From: Lingula anatina
Taxonomy: Eukaryota; Brachiopoda; Lingulata; Lingulida; Lingulidae
Direction of reading: 5' to 3'
Assembly (NCBI RefSeq): GCF_001039355.2
Contig: NW_019774247.1
Span: forward strand, 379,226 to 443,225
Length of the DNA stretch: 64,000 nt
The notes under the pieces are model-generated. The model had not been told where the DNA came from. It made no database searches and saw only the letters and a program-made list of their open reading frames with translations. Position 1 is the first letter of the stretch. Every line of letters starts with the position of its first letter. Position numbers and translations under genes: made by a program. Shown one piece after another: positions 1 through 11,504 of this stretch.

Positions 1-3000
1 TAGTTGTTTTGATGGTCTAAAAATAGAAGAGAAAAACATCTAGTGAAGATACGCTCTCTCTGATTGTCAAATTTAAATCAGAAAGTGCTTCTGCATCGTG
101 GAATTCTTTGATTTCGTTTGATGTCACAATACATTGTAACCGACATTGCAGCATAAGGACATATTTTATTTTGACACTGTATGGCTGATTTATACCTGTG
201 CAGGACAATTCCAAAACTTGATAACAGTAAGCACTAGGGGCATAGTGACTTTTGATGGCCCCTTTATGCGTTATTTATTCTTATAAACTAAGGTTTGACA
301 TATGCGAAAGTGAAATCTTTAGCGAAAAAATGCTCCGCCCAAATAATACTCCGCTGGAATGTCTTGAGGGCAAAAAGCGCGAAGAATGGCCTTGTAAGAT
401 AAGAAAGGGCTTTATGTTTACTTGCTGTATCTCTCTCTGTCTCATTTGCCTATCTTTGAAAAAGCACGGTGACTTTAAGTCTAGGTCATGCACTATCTGA
501 TGTAGAAATATAGTTATTATTTTGTTTGGGTCATGTTTAAGATTGTTGATTTGAAACAGTTATTTTTTTCTAGAAAAAAAAACAGAAATCTGATGACAGA
601 TAGAATAAAGGTTTTGATTTTTTTTTCCTCACCTTAATAATACCAAAATTTACCTGTCACTTTTTAAATGATAGTTTGCTTTGCCTAGTTGTTTAAGAAA
701 CAATTCGGGTAAGTTGAATGACTTTAAACCTTCCAACGGACTTACATCCGAGTCCTAATATGTTATTAAAGGCGTATCACGATGATTTTAAAGCACAGAT
801 TGCTTTTTCAATTGTAATCGTTAACGCACCTGGCGGTATCTGACTCTATTGACAATAGCATTTACTCCTGCACCGATCTACACAATACTAGATACAGAGT
901 CCGTCAAACCAGTTTCTGGCTGTGAATGCAACGTTATCACCGCAGTTAAAGACGACAGTGCATCATATTTTTTACCCGCACTGTAGGTCATCGTAAAGGT
1001 GTCATTTGGAAGGCAATGTCTTCTGACTTGCCTGAGGATAGGTGGTACCTTAACACACCCCTCAACTCTATGCATTTCTAATCTCAATGACAAAGACGAG
1101 TGGATTTTCCTTAGGTACCCATAGCGTTTTTTAACCGTGGGTATATCATTACCCGAATTCCTCCTTAAACTAAAGAGGGCGGTACTTCAATATAACCCAG
1201 ATGAGCCAATTTGGCTAGGACACACGTATTTGAAGGCTGATGGTACTTTAATGCTGTGACACCGCGTACAGAAGGAAAGTGAGAGGGAAAATAGACATCA
1301 TTAAGCCAAACAATGCAAGGCCATCACAGGTACAGCTCTATAAATATCTAAGGTTAAAGTCATTGTTTTGGTCTTATTTGAAAACCGTGGGAAGTTAAGA
1401 GCACCCGGCAAGGCTGCGGGGATTTCAGCGGGTGAATTTTAAGTTGTAGGGTCATGTTCCTCCCGGAAAATGTTGAAGTGTACCAGATCGGATCGCAAAC
1501 GTAGGTAGAAAACGGTTGGATTTATTGCGGAATCGTACTTTTTTGGGTTTAGTCTCTATCGAAGCTATTTTTCTGCAGGGTAGGTACCGAGTGAAAGCTT
1601 TGCAGGTAAATTTTAAACGACCAAGGCATTTGGCATAAATAAATGAGATGGGGCATTTTGCTAGGTCAGAAAAATATTCCAAACGCGCACGGGCTTGTAC
1701 GTTGACTTTAGATTACCCCTTAACGTTAAATTGATTGCCGTTGTAAAACCATTAGATATAAGGTGCGCCGAAAGATGTGAACAAGACATCATACGGACCG
1801 GACAAGCAATTTTTTATTGTATACATTATCGTATAAATGCTGAATTTATTTTATCCGAACTTTCTGGTATTCGGCATCTTTTTAATGGCAGCTATATTTC
1901 GGGTCAATATTCGCATTTGCCCGGATTGCTTCCAACGCGGTTCCAAACGATCTTCGTAGTCTAAAACCTAGCTATAACCTAAGGTAAAGCATGTCGAAGC
2001 TGCAAAAACTGATGTGCTTGCAATTCTGAATTTTAGTCAAATGTCGATCTGTCCAAAGCTGCTCGAGGTATCTGCTAGATGCACGATTGAAACTTGCGAT
2101 GTCTAATCTGGCCTTTGGTGTATAAAGTATTTAAGTATTTTCGACTGCAATGAGTTTCAGCATTTCAACCATAGATGGTAAAACCAAACAATCGAAGACA
2201 TTTTCAGATTTTTTTTTTTTTTTGAAAAACCGCTAAAATCTGAGAGTCAAAATGGCCGGCAAGTTCAGTGTTATGTATTATCAGACTGCATGGAATTTTG
2301 GCATGTCAGCCGTGACAGACAATTATTTCTGACCTCTCTATTTATCGTTCACATTGAGGTAAGCGCCATTAGCTCCGGGGTAATTGAGTCATTTACACAG
2401 GTGAAGGAAAGGCTAACATGGGGTCTTGGGTTTTCAACTAGTAGAATGTATGCATTAATTGTTTTGCAACTTCATATATAATTTAAGTTGATAATCTGTT
2501 AGTTTGAGTTCTCTTTCTCCATTCTGCGACACGTAAGGAACAGAAGTGACAGTTATATAACTATATATGCGAGGATATATGTAATTTGCTTTCAGACATA
2601 TATTATAGTGACATGTGCTACAGTATATAATAGTAGTCGCAGAGAATAAATCCATTAGGACGTTAGCTACATTATCTTTACGCCCTTATTGCAAATGTAT
2701 ATTTGTACTGTTCTTGTAAAACCGATGCCAAGATGACATGATAATAAATCAAATCAAACCAAATCAAATCAAAATCGCAAGCGTATGGATTTATTGGCGT
2801 TATGAGGCTGTCAGTAGACTTTGGCATGTTGGAACAAATTTATCATTGCGATCACTTTTTAGTAGCGGTGAGACCACACATATACAACTCTGGACCACTT
2901 CTGGGATAAAGACGTGATATGGCATAGGGACCGTTCCCATAGGCCTATCATACTAGCTGAATCGATCTAACTCCTCAGGGATTCTCGATAAATTGCATTC

Positions 3001-4317
3001 AGTTTTAGCAGCTTAAATATCTGACACGCCCCCTCGTAACTTACAGTACTTGGGTAAAGTCGGGAATACTTTGTGATCCATGATTTTGACCCACTTAGGT
3101 CAGGCTAACCCTAACTATCATAACTGAATGGAATGCAGACTTTCTGTTACACGAACCCTCTGTTTCGTTACACCGGATCTATAAAAAAAATTATGGTGGA
3201 ATATTGGTCTCAACTTTTTTCGCTCATTTGCCTGACCCAGTGGGCTTACAAGTAATGTTTTTAACGTGTACCTTTAATCGCAGACATAACGAGCCTATTT
3301 TTAATTTTCATCAAGGTAGCTCAAATAGTCATTTAAAATCATGTTATTCTCTCTTTAAAGATTTCCCCTTCATTGGAGCTACATCTTCCTGTATTCTGAT
3401 ATAGTTCCTCCTATTAAATAGAACTAAAACTTATTGTTGCCCATTTCCTAAATTAAGTGAAGAGTTATCAGAATGGGTAGCGTCCGCATGACATATTCCG
3501 TAGCTCTCGGACAGGCCGTAGCATTGTTTACCCCTAGTAACGGCTGACTCAGTAGCTATATAGCGTGTTGGGTGCAGAACGGAGAACCGAGCTGTGACAG
3601 TGATTAAGTATAAGAGTCCCCCATGCGTAGCCAGCCAGGGTTTACTTAATGTTAATGATATAAATAATTTATGGGGTTGTGCTCTAGGGGTTGAATCACT
3701 GACCAGTGGCCGTTGCGTCCCCTCACTGGTTGACCACTCCCTTAATAGTCAGTCAGCGTCTTTTGGTCAGTCACTGGGTGAGACACAGTTTGGTGGTGCC
3801 TCACACTTTGACGTGGGAGCACAGACGAGGCGGACGGGAATAGGAGAGAGAGGCGTGGCGCTTTTAGGCGTGAGAATACGTACTCTTGAGGAGGTCCAGT
3901 ATAGAAAATACGCAAAGTGTGTACGGACTACGAAAAACAACAGGGCGCTCGCAAAGATAATAATATAGCTAAGCTCATGGCAAAACTCTTGAAGAAATAG
4001 AGGCTTCAACAGAAAATCGACGAGGAACGAAAGAGACTATATATTGAAAAATCTATACTGCCTTCATACGGAAATACGAACAAAACAAGTACTAGAGGTT
4101 TACCAAGTTTTATACTCTGCTTTAAATACAGGCGAAATCCCAAAACCTTGAAAACGAGCATCAAAAGGGAACTACATTGCGGAGAAGAAAAAACTCGAAA
4201 AGCAAAAAAAATCGACTCAATAACCCTACCTTGGCACGCACGAATTCGTACTCAATGATCACATCTGACGAGCGTCGAGATATATTTTCTATATACTTTG
4301 ATTCCATTGATTCTAGG
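1..4317. other. intergenic DNA upstream of dispanin-A
   Basis: No recognisable coding exon was found. The stretch is AT-rich single-copy-looking DNA with a poly-T run near 2210 and a CAAAT-type microsatellite near 2745-2770. A degraded GATCGATC-type MITE lies around 2905-3075. The 3590-3970 part is more GC-rich with repeated GGTCAGTC-like words, and probably holds the promoter and 5' UTR of the dispanin-A gene. No TATA box could be assigned with confidence. Confidence 0.5.
2905..3075. repeat. MITE family 3 copy (GATCGATC type), degraded
   Basis: Shares the core words ATCGATCTAACTC, GATTCTCGATAAATTGCATT and TCTGACACGCC with the copies at 26230-26495, 39268-39487 and 14937-15215. Ends are poorly defined here. 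Confidence 0.55.
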
Positions 4318-4490
4318 ATGTCGTACCCTGCCTATGGATATGAGTGGAGGTCGGGCAGCCGAGGGGGTGGCTACGATTCCTGGGATAAAAAACACTACGG
4401 CACAGACCCCAGGGATATACACATGAATACGTTAGGAAAGGGTTCAGATTCGCATTTAGTGCAGGTGAGTTGATTTGGAGCTTTTTGAGT

Positions 4491-4529
<39 letters not shown>

Positions 4530-4573
4530 TTAATTTATATTTATTTATTATTATTGTTATTTATTTATTTATT

Positions 4574-4621
<48 letters not shown>

Positions 4622-4705
4622 TATTTTGAGAACTTTGGCTGTTCTGTAGGCCTATTCAATAGTTTCCATCACCATTAGTCTGCCCACTTCTATATCTTTA
4701 TTCCA

Positions 4706-4742
<37 letters not shown>

Positions 4743-5921
4743 ATTTTTTTTCTTTCAGAATCTTAGTAGGGGGCCTATACACAGCACATCTTAATTAGGG
4801 CCTGAAGTGAATTTGAAAACAATTTTGGCGTTAAGGACCGAATTTTCCTTAGAATGGTTTTCATAAATTATTGAAAATAATTTGATCTTAGTTTCGTTTA
4901 GTCACTTGTTTTAACGTAAGCGACAGGCAATTTCAACCCACTTTTACAGTGTGCAAATGAGTACCTTGCACTAACACTTAATTCGGCTACATACGCAAAT
5001 GCGCAGATGCCTGATATTCACGGTTGCGGTTTATCGTCTGCTGCATGGTCATTACTGTGACCTAAAAAAGATGGCACTGACACCAAGATGTGCCGATAAG
5101 CATGATACTAGATTGAATCAGGCTTACTTATCAAGTTTGGAATTTCATAATTTGTTGACAAAGTCTATATTCGTTGTTTGTGTGTATTTAAATGTACCCC
5201 CCTTAACATAGTGATTAGTTTCACCAAAATTAACAAATGTCAAAGTAAACCCTATCGCAAAGAGATTATTCCAATGGCCGCATTCAGAACAGTGAACTAA
5301 CAAGTCCGAGGTCAAAAATGGCCGACCCACTTGAACACTTCCCCACGGGATATGTTTTCAGTGTCGTTAGCGGATTAGACGACAAGCTTTGTAGTGGGTC
5401 GCCATATTTGACCCTCGGACTAGTTAGTCCTCTATTCTGAATGGGGCCAAAGACAGCCGGCCGTCCACTTGGACCTGTAGTTATTTCCAAAATTATCAAA
5501 ATTAAATGAAGTTCAGAAGCCGTCTCTTCATAATTCTCCTGGTGTGAATGAGGCAGAGGAACAGGATATTTTCAGTCAGTCAACTGATAAAGCTCTTGTA
5601 CTGGGCTGTTTTGTCTATTTAAGACATTGTGGATTGTGTGATTATGTAACGATTTGTGAATCCATATAGTACAACTTCGCTTCTTATCCACAGTGTAGTT
5701 AGACTTTTTAATCCACTGATTCCCTTTAAATTTATTCACATTTTACTTTTTAATGTAGAGCTTTGACTTTAAGGGGATCAAGGAGCCTTTTATCTACCTG
5801 CTTTTTATCTTTTTTAACTACTGAAATGATAATTATAGGCCTATAATTTTTTAAATCACGTTATGTTAAAAAAAAAAAAAAATTTCTTTCAATTCTACTC
5901 TTGAGACAGGGAGTTTACTTG

Positions 5922-5982
<61 letters not shown>

Positions 5983-6321
5983 CAGATGCAGCCCAGTGAA
6001 ATCTTTACTGAGGTGCGGCCATCTTGGAGCTGGTGTTCCATGGGCTGGGCCGTATTCGTCACCCTCTGCTGTTGGCCTTTCAACCTCCTCGGCGCCTGCG
6101 GCGTCCTCTGCTCCATGCTCAGTTATACCGACCACAAGAGCCAAGACTACGAGCGCTCTCGGTACAAGAGGCGCTGCGCGTGGGGCTGCACCATAGCGGG
6201 GCTTATCTTGGGATTTATCGTCATCACCCTAGCGGTCGTCCTAGTCTTTGTTGTATATCCAACCCTCATACCTGGACTAAAGGATTCAGAAGCCTACAAA
6301 AACTGGGACATCAGGCCTTAG
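4318..6321 (+). CDS. CD225/dispanin-like two-pass membrane protein, copy A
   Basis: Two coding exons, 4318-4464 and 5986-6321, join in phase 0 (donor CAG|GTGAGT, acceptor ATCAG|ATG) to give 160 aa. Residues 1-49 are a polar Gly/Tyr-rich tail starting MSYPAYGYEW. A SWSW motif (62-65) precedes hydrophobic segment 1 (about 67-95, with Cys77-Cys78). A charged loop, DHKSQDY...KRR (98-112), leads to hydrophobic segment 2 (about 114-140). This layout is that of the CD225/dispanin (IFITM-like) superfamily, whose members sit in plasma or endosomal membranes. Function within that family is varied, so none is assigned. In-frame codons continue upstream to an ATG at 4177, but 4318 gives the cleaner N-terminus and matches copy B. 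The nearest poly(A) signal is AATAAA at 7392. Copy B lies tail to tail, 4.2 kb away. Confidence 0.75.
4489..4624. repeat. (TTTA)n/(TTA)n microsatellite beside a splice donor
   Basis: Begins about 25 bp after the 5' splice site of dispanin-A and runs for about 135 bp as TTTA and then TTA units. A CT run follows at 4711-4739. Confidence 0.9.
5275..5448. repeat. MITE family 2 copy 1
   Basis: The inverted ends read GCATTCAGAACAG and TATTCTGAATG. Just inside are the paired words ATGGCCGACCCACTT and AGTGGGTCGCCATATTTGA. Similar elements lie at 8160-8343, 21909-22086 and 59248-59510. No open reading frame; non-autonomous. Confidence 0.75.
5924..5982. repeat. (TTA)n microsatellite forming the 3' end of an intron
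   Basis: About 20 TTA units run directly into ATCAG, the acceptor of dispanin-A exon 2. The array replaces the usual polypyrimidine tract. Confidence 0.9.
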
Positions 6322-7269
6322 TTTATATATACTAGTGATTATATATTATATTTTATATAACTATCGGTCATGGACTTTCCATTTGTCTTTTTCGCTTCAG
6401 TTGGTAAATTTATTGCAAAACACGAGGATACCTAGATGCAGAAAAAACACTGAATAGAAGCTGAAGTTTATGGTCAGAGAGCGGAGGAAACACCTGCCAT
6501 AGAATTCATTGTCTTCACGGAGATCTCATCTTACCAATGCAAAAATTATTCAAGATGGCATCATGGAGTGACTAACAGAGCGCAACGTGTGTAATGTGTG
6601 TATAAACTTTTGGACTGTGTGCCTTTCCGCAAAAAATCTTATATAGACGGACGACAGGAGGAGCTCATATACGTCAAAAGGAATATCTAGATAATTGTTT
6701 CCTATTTTAGTCATACCTCGTGTTCGTGGAGGGGAATGTAATGGTCAGGTCTTTAATCGATATGGACTTTCGTTTTACTTCGGATTACTTGGGATCCACT
6801 TTCGTTTTCATTAAAGACAAGGCAATTACAACTGTATTGAAGCTTATGTAAAGTACAAGCTCAAGGAACTCTTCGAAACATTCCTATGCTTAAGTTGACT
6901 GACAAGTTTTTTTAGAAACATTATTCGCGACAAAAGTGTAAGTCGCAGAAACTGGTTTAGACCTGACACCGGAGTTTTTGTAGCTACTGAATGATCATTT
7001 ACCAGATTTTTATTTACTCTATCTTCCTGAACAAACATTGAAAAATGCAAATTTTCCCATGCGCAGATTTTGCTACTGTCACACCCAATTTCTTAGAGCA
7101 CTTTTACAATCGACAAACACAACTAGTCAGAAACGTTGTACTGGCTGAACAGATTTGTATGAAAAAGAAGAACCACCCTGGGATGCGTTACCCGTTTTAA
7201 TGCGTGGGGCTTTCTTAAAATTGCACTGAAGTCGCACAGGCATATGTATATTAATAGAATTTATCTTTG

Positions 7270-7314
7270 TGACGTCAGTGTCTGTGACGTCAATGCCAGT
7301 TCATTGTGACGTCA
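7270..7314. promoter_or_regulatory. three perfect cAMP-response elements
   Basis: The palindrome TGACGTCA occurs at 7270-7277, 7285-7292 and 7307-7314. This is the consensus CREB/ATF site. The cluster lies in the 3' flank or 3' UTR of dispanin-A, before the AATAAA at 7392. Confidence 0.6.
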
Positions 7315-8159
7315 CAAAATGATGGCTTCCATTGTCCATTGTTATATTAATGTAGATCTTTATGACTAATATGTTGTACATATTTCAACAAAATAAAACT
7401 TTAACTGCCTTATCGACAATGGTTCCTTTTCGGGAGACATCGTTTTGTAGAATGTGAAAACTCGACAATTTGAACCCTGATGTAGTATCTTTAGCTGTTA
7501 TAATCTCTCTAGCTCATATTTTACTATGAAAGTCTGACTGACATTGAGTCGGGCGTCTCACACAGTTAGCCAAAGTAGAAAGTTTGCTAAGTGCTTTTAA
7601 TATTAATGCATACAATTGATATTTTTTAATAAAATCAAATATACGGGAATAATAAAATACACTTGCGTTTTATTCTGATTTTAATGTTCTGGAAAAACCG
7701 TCGTATAAGGACAGGATCAAGTCTGTCGATGAAATCAGTATTTTACATGAGTAGTAATGATTTAACAATGAATCAAAGCTGACAGCATCATTAATATTAT
7801 TACTAGTATTACTATTTTTAAACTTCGTTTTTATCTTAAAAAATCTCAGCGTTGTCAACAGCAAGCTATGGTTAAAAACAAGGGCGTACGGCGTACTTGG
7901 AGGTTCTCTCTCAACAAAGAAAAAGAGACGTTACAAGATGACCATTACCGTACCAAAAGGTCTCCATATGGAACAGACCTTGACTTAAAGCGTTACAAAA
8001 GATGCATATCTTTTTTTTTCTTTTTTGCATATCTTAATGGCATCTTTTTAGGGTCATGAGACTGAAAGCCTAGTTACCGCTACAAGCATATATTGATAGT
8101 CGCATACATACATTCTGAAGGGGTCAGTTTGCAGAATAATCGTTTGACAAGGAGCATTT

Positions 8160-8343
8160 GAGCGCATTTAAAACCGCGGACTAACAGCTCGGCGGAGCAA
8201 ATATGGCGACCCACTATAAAGCTTGCCTCTTATTCCCCAATAGACACCGAATGGATCCCCCGCAGGTTTTACGCAACAAGCATTCAAGTGGGTCGGCCAT
8301 ATTTGACCCGTGGACCTGTTAGTCCTCTGTTATGAATGCGCTC
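8160..8343. repeat. MITE family 2 copy 2
   Basis: 184 bp with outer ends GAGCGCATT and AATGCGCTC. The inner inverted words are GGACTAACAGCTC and CCTGTTAGTCC. The bases TTT flank both sides, a possible 3-bp target duplication. This is the best-preserved copy in the window. Confidence 0.8.
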
Positions 8344-8464
8344 TTTGCTGCCCGATGTCATTTGAGGCATATTTATGATGATAGGTAACTTAATGATGTC
8401 ACTGACCCAGATGACCGATAAGTGGGCAAAAAGACGTTCACATTAAGACCAGCAGAACATTGAG

Positions 8465-8716
8465 GTCACGTTCACACTCTGGTCTGTCAGATAGAGATTG
8501 CTTCGATCCATATTGCGTACAAAGAAATTGTTTAGGTGAAAAACTGAAAAAAAAACATCATACCTTTCAAAGTTGAAAAATGTCTGAACGCAATAACCGT
8601 AATTTGAAGTACTTATGAGTCAAGGTATTTTATGAACGGGGACTAGTACCCCGTTAGTACGTCATATAAGCTGAAACGATTTGGATCAATCTACAGAGAT
8701 GTGAACACGGCCTAAG
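8465..8716. repeat. MITE-like inverted repeat with GTTCACA ends
   Basis: The left end, CGTTCACACTCTGG with GATCC inside, mirrors the right end, GGATCAATCTACAGAGATGTGAACACGGCC (read inverted). The GTTCACA end and GATC words relate it to the elements at 14937 and 15215. Confidence 0.5.
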
Positions 8717-10542
8717 AGTACCGATACTGGACAAGGAAATCTGCTAAAAAGAAAATTTACTGATTGTTTGGGACATAAATCTCGTGACAGTATACCATAT
8801 TACATTAAGAACTCGCCCACATAGTTTATCATGTCAGTATTTTATCTGTGTCCCAGTCAAAAGCTTTTTTTTTTTTAATTTTATGTGAACGACCTCCTTC
8901 AACGGGTAACTGGAAAAGCAGCATTCGGGACACTTCGGTTAATTCCGTAAACTTGAGACACGAGTTCAGCCGAGGTGCTTCAAATGGCAAGGACAAGCAC
9001 ACTCCTAGACTTTTGAACATTTGTCTAAACCACCGTCTTGACTGTATTATTCAGATAACACGATTCACATTCATTCTTCTCTAAAAATTGAAATGAAAAT
9101 TGCTTTTTAATAGGAAAAAGACAGAAATAAAACTAATGCAATTTACGTGCATCGAAACAATAATACGGTTTAACGTAGATCTGATTTATTTTAATGAATA
9201 GAAAAAACCTGGCGTTTTTTACGATCCTTATTATTTCAACACATTCTTCTGGCACATGTAACAATAACTATGCGATAAAAAGTAAATCCTGACACTTCCA
9301 TTGATTAAACAATTTTTAAGGAAGTAAAAGTACGATGTGTACTACGTGCCATTCAAGTCATCATATCTAACGTATTCAAATAACATGAATGAATAATAAA
9401 TATTATTAAAAAATAAACAAAAAGAAATCTGCATTAAGGCTACACATACTAGACGATATTGAATTGCATTCTTGCCTGAAAGAATTGTAATTAATATGAA
9501 AACGTACAGATACAGCCATAAATGAGCTAATACTAGTAACGGTATATAGACAATCTAGGATATCTACTAACTGATAGCGATAAGGCAAGCAAAACCTTTT
9601 TTCATGAAGGGTTTCGCTTAAATATTCAACATCTTTATCTTTAAACTGTTCCCTGCTTAGTGTATATTATCATATAATATCAATAACATATATTTATAAT
9701 CATTTCCGTCGTAAAATAATGGAAAAGAATTACATGTATATTCATATATTATGCCAATGTTACATTGTTCCAGTTTGCGATCTACCATAACTGAATTCTA
9801 TAAATTACTTCTTATGAGAAAAATAAATGTAACTTAGTTGAGAAAACAGTAACAATAATACAGTTGTAAAATTGAAAGCATCGGGGCTTATCCGATCCAA
9901 GAACGTATCCAAAAACGTCTGTATTGGGGTTAAAGATTGCCACAGCCTTCTCCTGCCTTTCGCGTAATTGTACATAATAAATTATTCTTATACGTCATCC
10001 GGAGGTATCTTTCAGGACACGAATGAAATAGGCCTACCATACCAAACCTCCATTTTTTTAAGACGAGATGTTATAAAATATGGAAAAAATATATGCATAA
10101 ATACTCATTTTAGTAACCTGGATATTCAGAAATCATGTCTAAACAAGACCCGTTACCTCGACTATCTAAAATAAACTATATATACCAGTCTTAAATCATA
10201 TATAGATAGGTACATCCCTGCTAGAACAACACGTGCTTTACGCTTTCTTTCCCTTGCCAATCGTATTTTGATCTGACGGCTTCATTTTCCGGAAAACGCT
10301 TTTATAAAATTACTTGAGAACGAAAACCAGTTGAAGCTTTTAGACTCCAGATAAGCTTAACTGTATAAAATATAAGAACTGGTCAGTATCATTAGCCATG
10401 CGTTGCTTGTTTTGAAACAGATGCAGACTTTTTGTTTTATACTTATGTCAAAGTAGGCTTAAAATTTGACTAAAGATTTAGACCAATTTCCGATCTGGAG
10501 TTTTTATGCCCCCAAAAAGTATCCTGAAAGTCGGGAAACTGT

Positions 10543-11504
10543 TCATTTGGAGGTGGTTGTATTCCGAAAACTGCGAATCCATGTTGGAAGATTTGCATCC
10601 ACCGGAAGTCCATAAACCACTCCAAAAAACACAGCAACAAAAATGATAACAAGAAGAGCAGAAATGAGGTTTATGGCCAGTGCCCATCGATTTTTCCGCT
10701 TTAGTCCAGCATAGTCCTTCGTTTTGTGATCCACGTACGCATGGATCGAACAAAGTAGTGCTACAAATCCACATGGCGGAAGGATACACATGGTGGTGAC
10801 GAGTGACCAAACTGTAGCTAGCCAGCTCCAACTGCGGTCCTCTTCTTTGCGTTCTATGTTCCGGGAATAGGTGTACTGGGAAAATGTAGGAAAAGTTGTG
10901 TTATTATTTCACTACTTTTTAATTTTGACTAGAAAGACAACACATTTTCTAACCACAGCTAGCAGTTTGGAATTCACCATTGCATTTCATTGTTAAAACC
11001 ATTTAAATTTTTCTAAAAAAATATTACGTCGCTTTTAATAGTTCTGCTATCAAATAAAACTTTCCAGGAAAAAGCGTTGTTTAAAAAAAAAAAAAAAAAA
11101 CTGCCAATATCAAAACTGCAGGGATGATTCTCTGCGAAAAGAAATACTACCATGAAATGAGACATCAATAATTAAACTTGGAAGATTATTTACAAATCAA
11201 AACACCAGTACACACACTTCAGATAAATACCCATTAATTAATTTAATAAAAAGGGGGGGGGGTCAGCGTTATTTCATATACATACCTGTCCCGCAGTGGA
11301 CGCGCCCACAGATTCCTGAGCATCAAAGCGGTCAAAGGTCATGTCATTGGTCCTTGCCCTATAGTCGTCCCTGTCATCGTAGTCTCTGGTGGGGACGGCG
11401 GACTCCGCGGGATTGGCTCCGTACATCCTCTGAGGCCACTGGTAGGCCGGGTTAGGGGCACGGTGACCTGCGTTGTAATACGGGTCGCGGGAGTAGTGGT
11501 TCAT
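10543..11504 (-). CDS. CD225/dispanin-like two-pass membrane protein, copy B
   Basis: Exon 1 is 11504-11286 and exon 2 is 10875-10543, joined in phase 0 (CAG|GTATGT; TTTTCCCAG|TAC) across a 410-bp intron. The protein is 183 aa. Residues 1-73 are a polar Tyr/Asp/Arg-rich tail starting MNHYSRDPYY. The RSWSW motif (87-91) precedes hydrophobic segment 1 (92-120, with CILPPCG). The loop YVDHKTKDYAGLKRK is followed by segment 2 (138-162) and a short polar tail. The SWSW motif, the DHK(S/T)xDY loop, the intron position and the intron phase all match copy A, so the two are paralogues. They point toward each other. The N-terminal tails are unlike each other and probably evolve fast. The exact subfamily is uncertain. 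Confidence 0.75.

Larger units (their letters stand above)
6322..10542. other. intergenic DNA between the two dispanin genes
   Basis: No coding exon recognised. Contains the dispanin-A 3' UTR with a triple CRE cluster, MITE family 2 copy 2 (8160-8343), a GTTCACA-ended inverted-repeat element (about 8465-8716), and AT-rich unique DNA from 8720 to 10540. Confidence 0.6.

Noticed and set aside
878-1093. 71-codon minus frame with plausible composition
   Set aside because: No homology recognised and no convincing acceptor and donor pair.
3594-3968. 124-codon open frame
   Set aside because: No recognisable domain, no splice context and an ordinary composition. More likely 5' flank of dispanin-A than a gene.
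5866-6196. Open frames on other strands and phases over dispanin-A exon 2
   Set aside because: They are shadows of the GC-richer real exon; only the plus frame 5986-6321 has membrane segments and family motifs.
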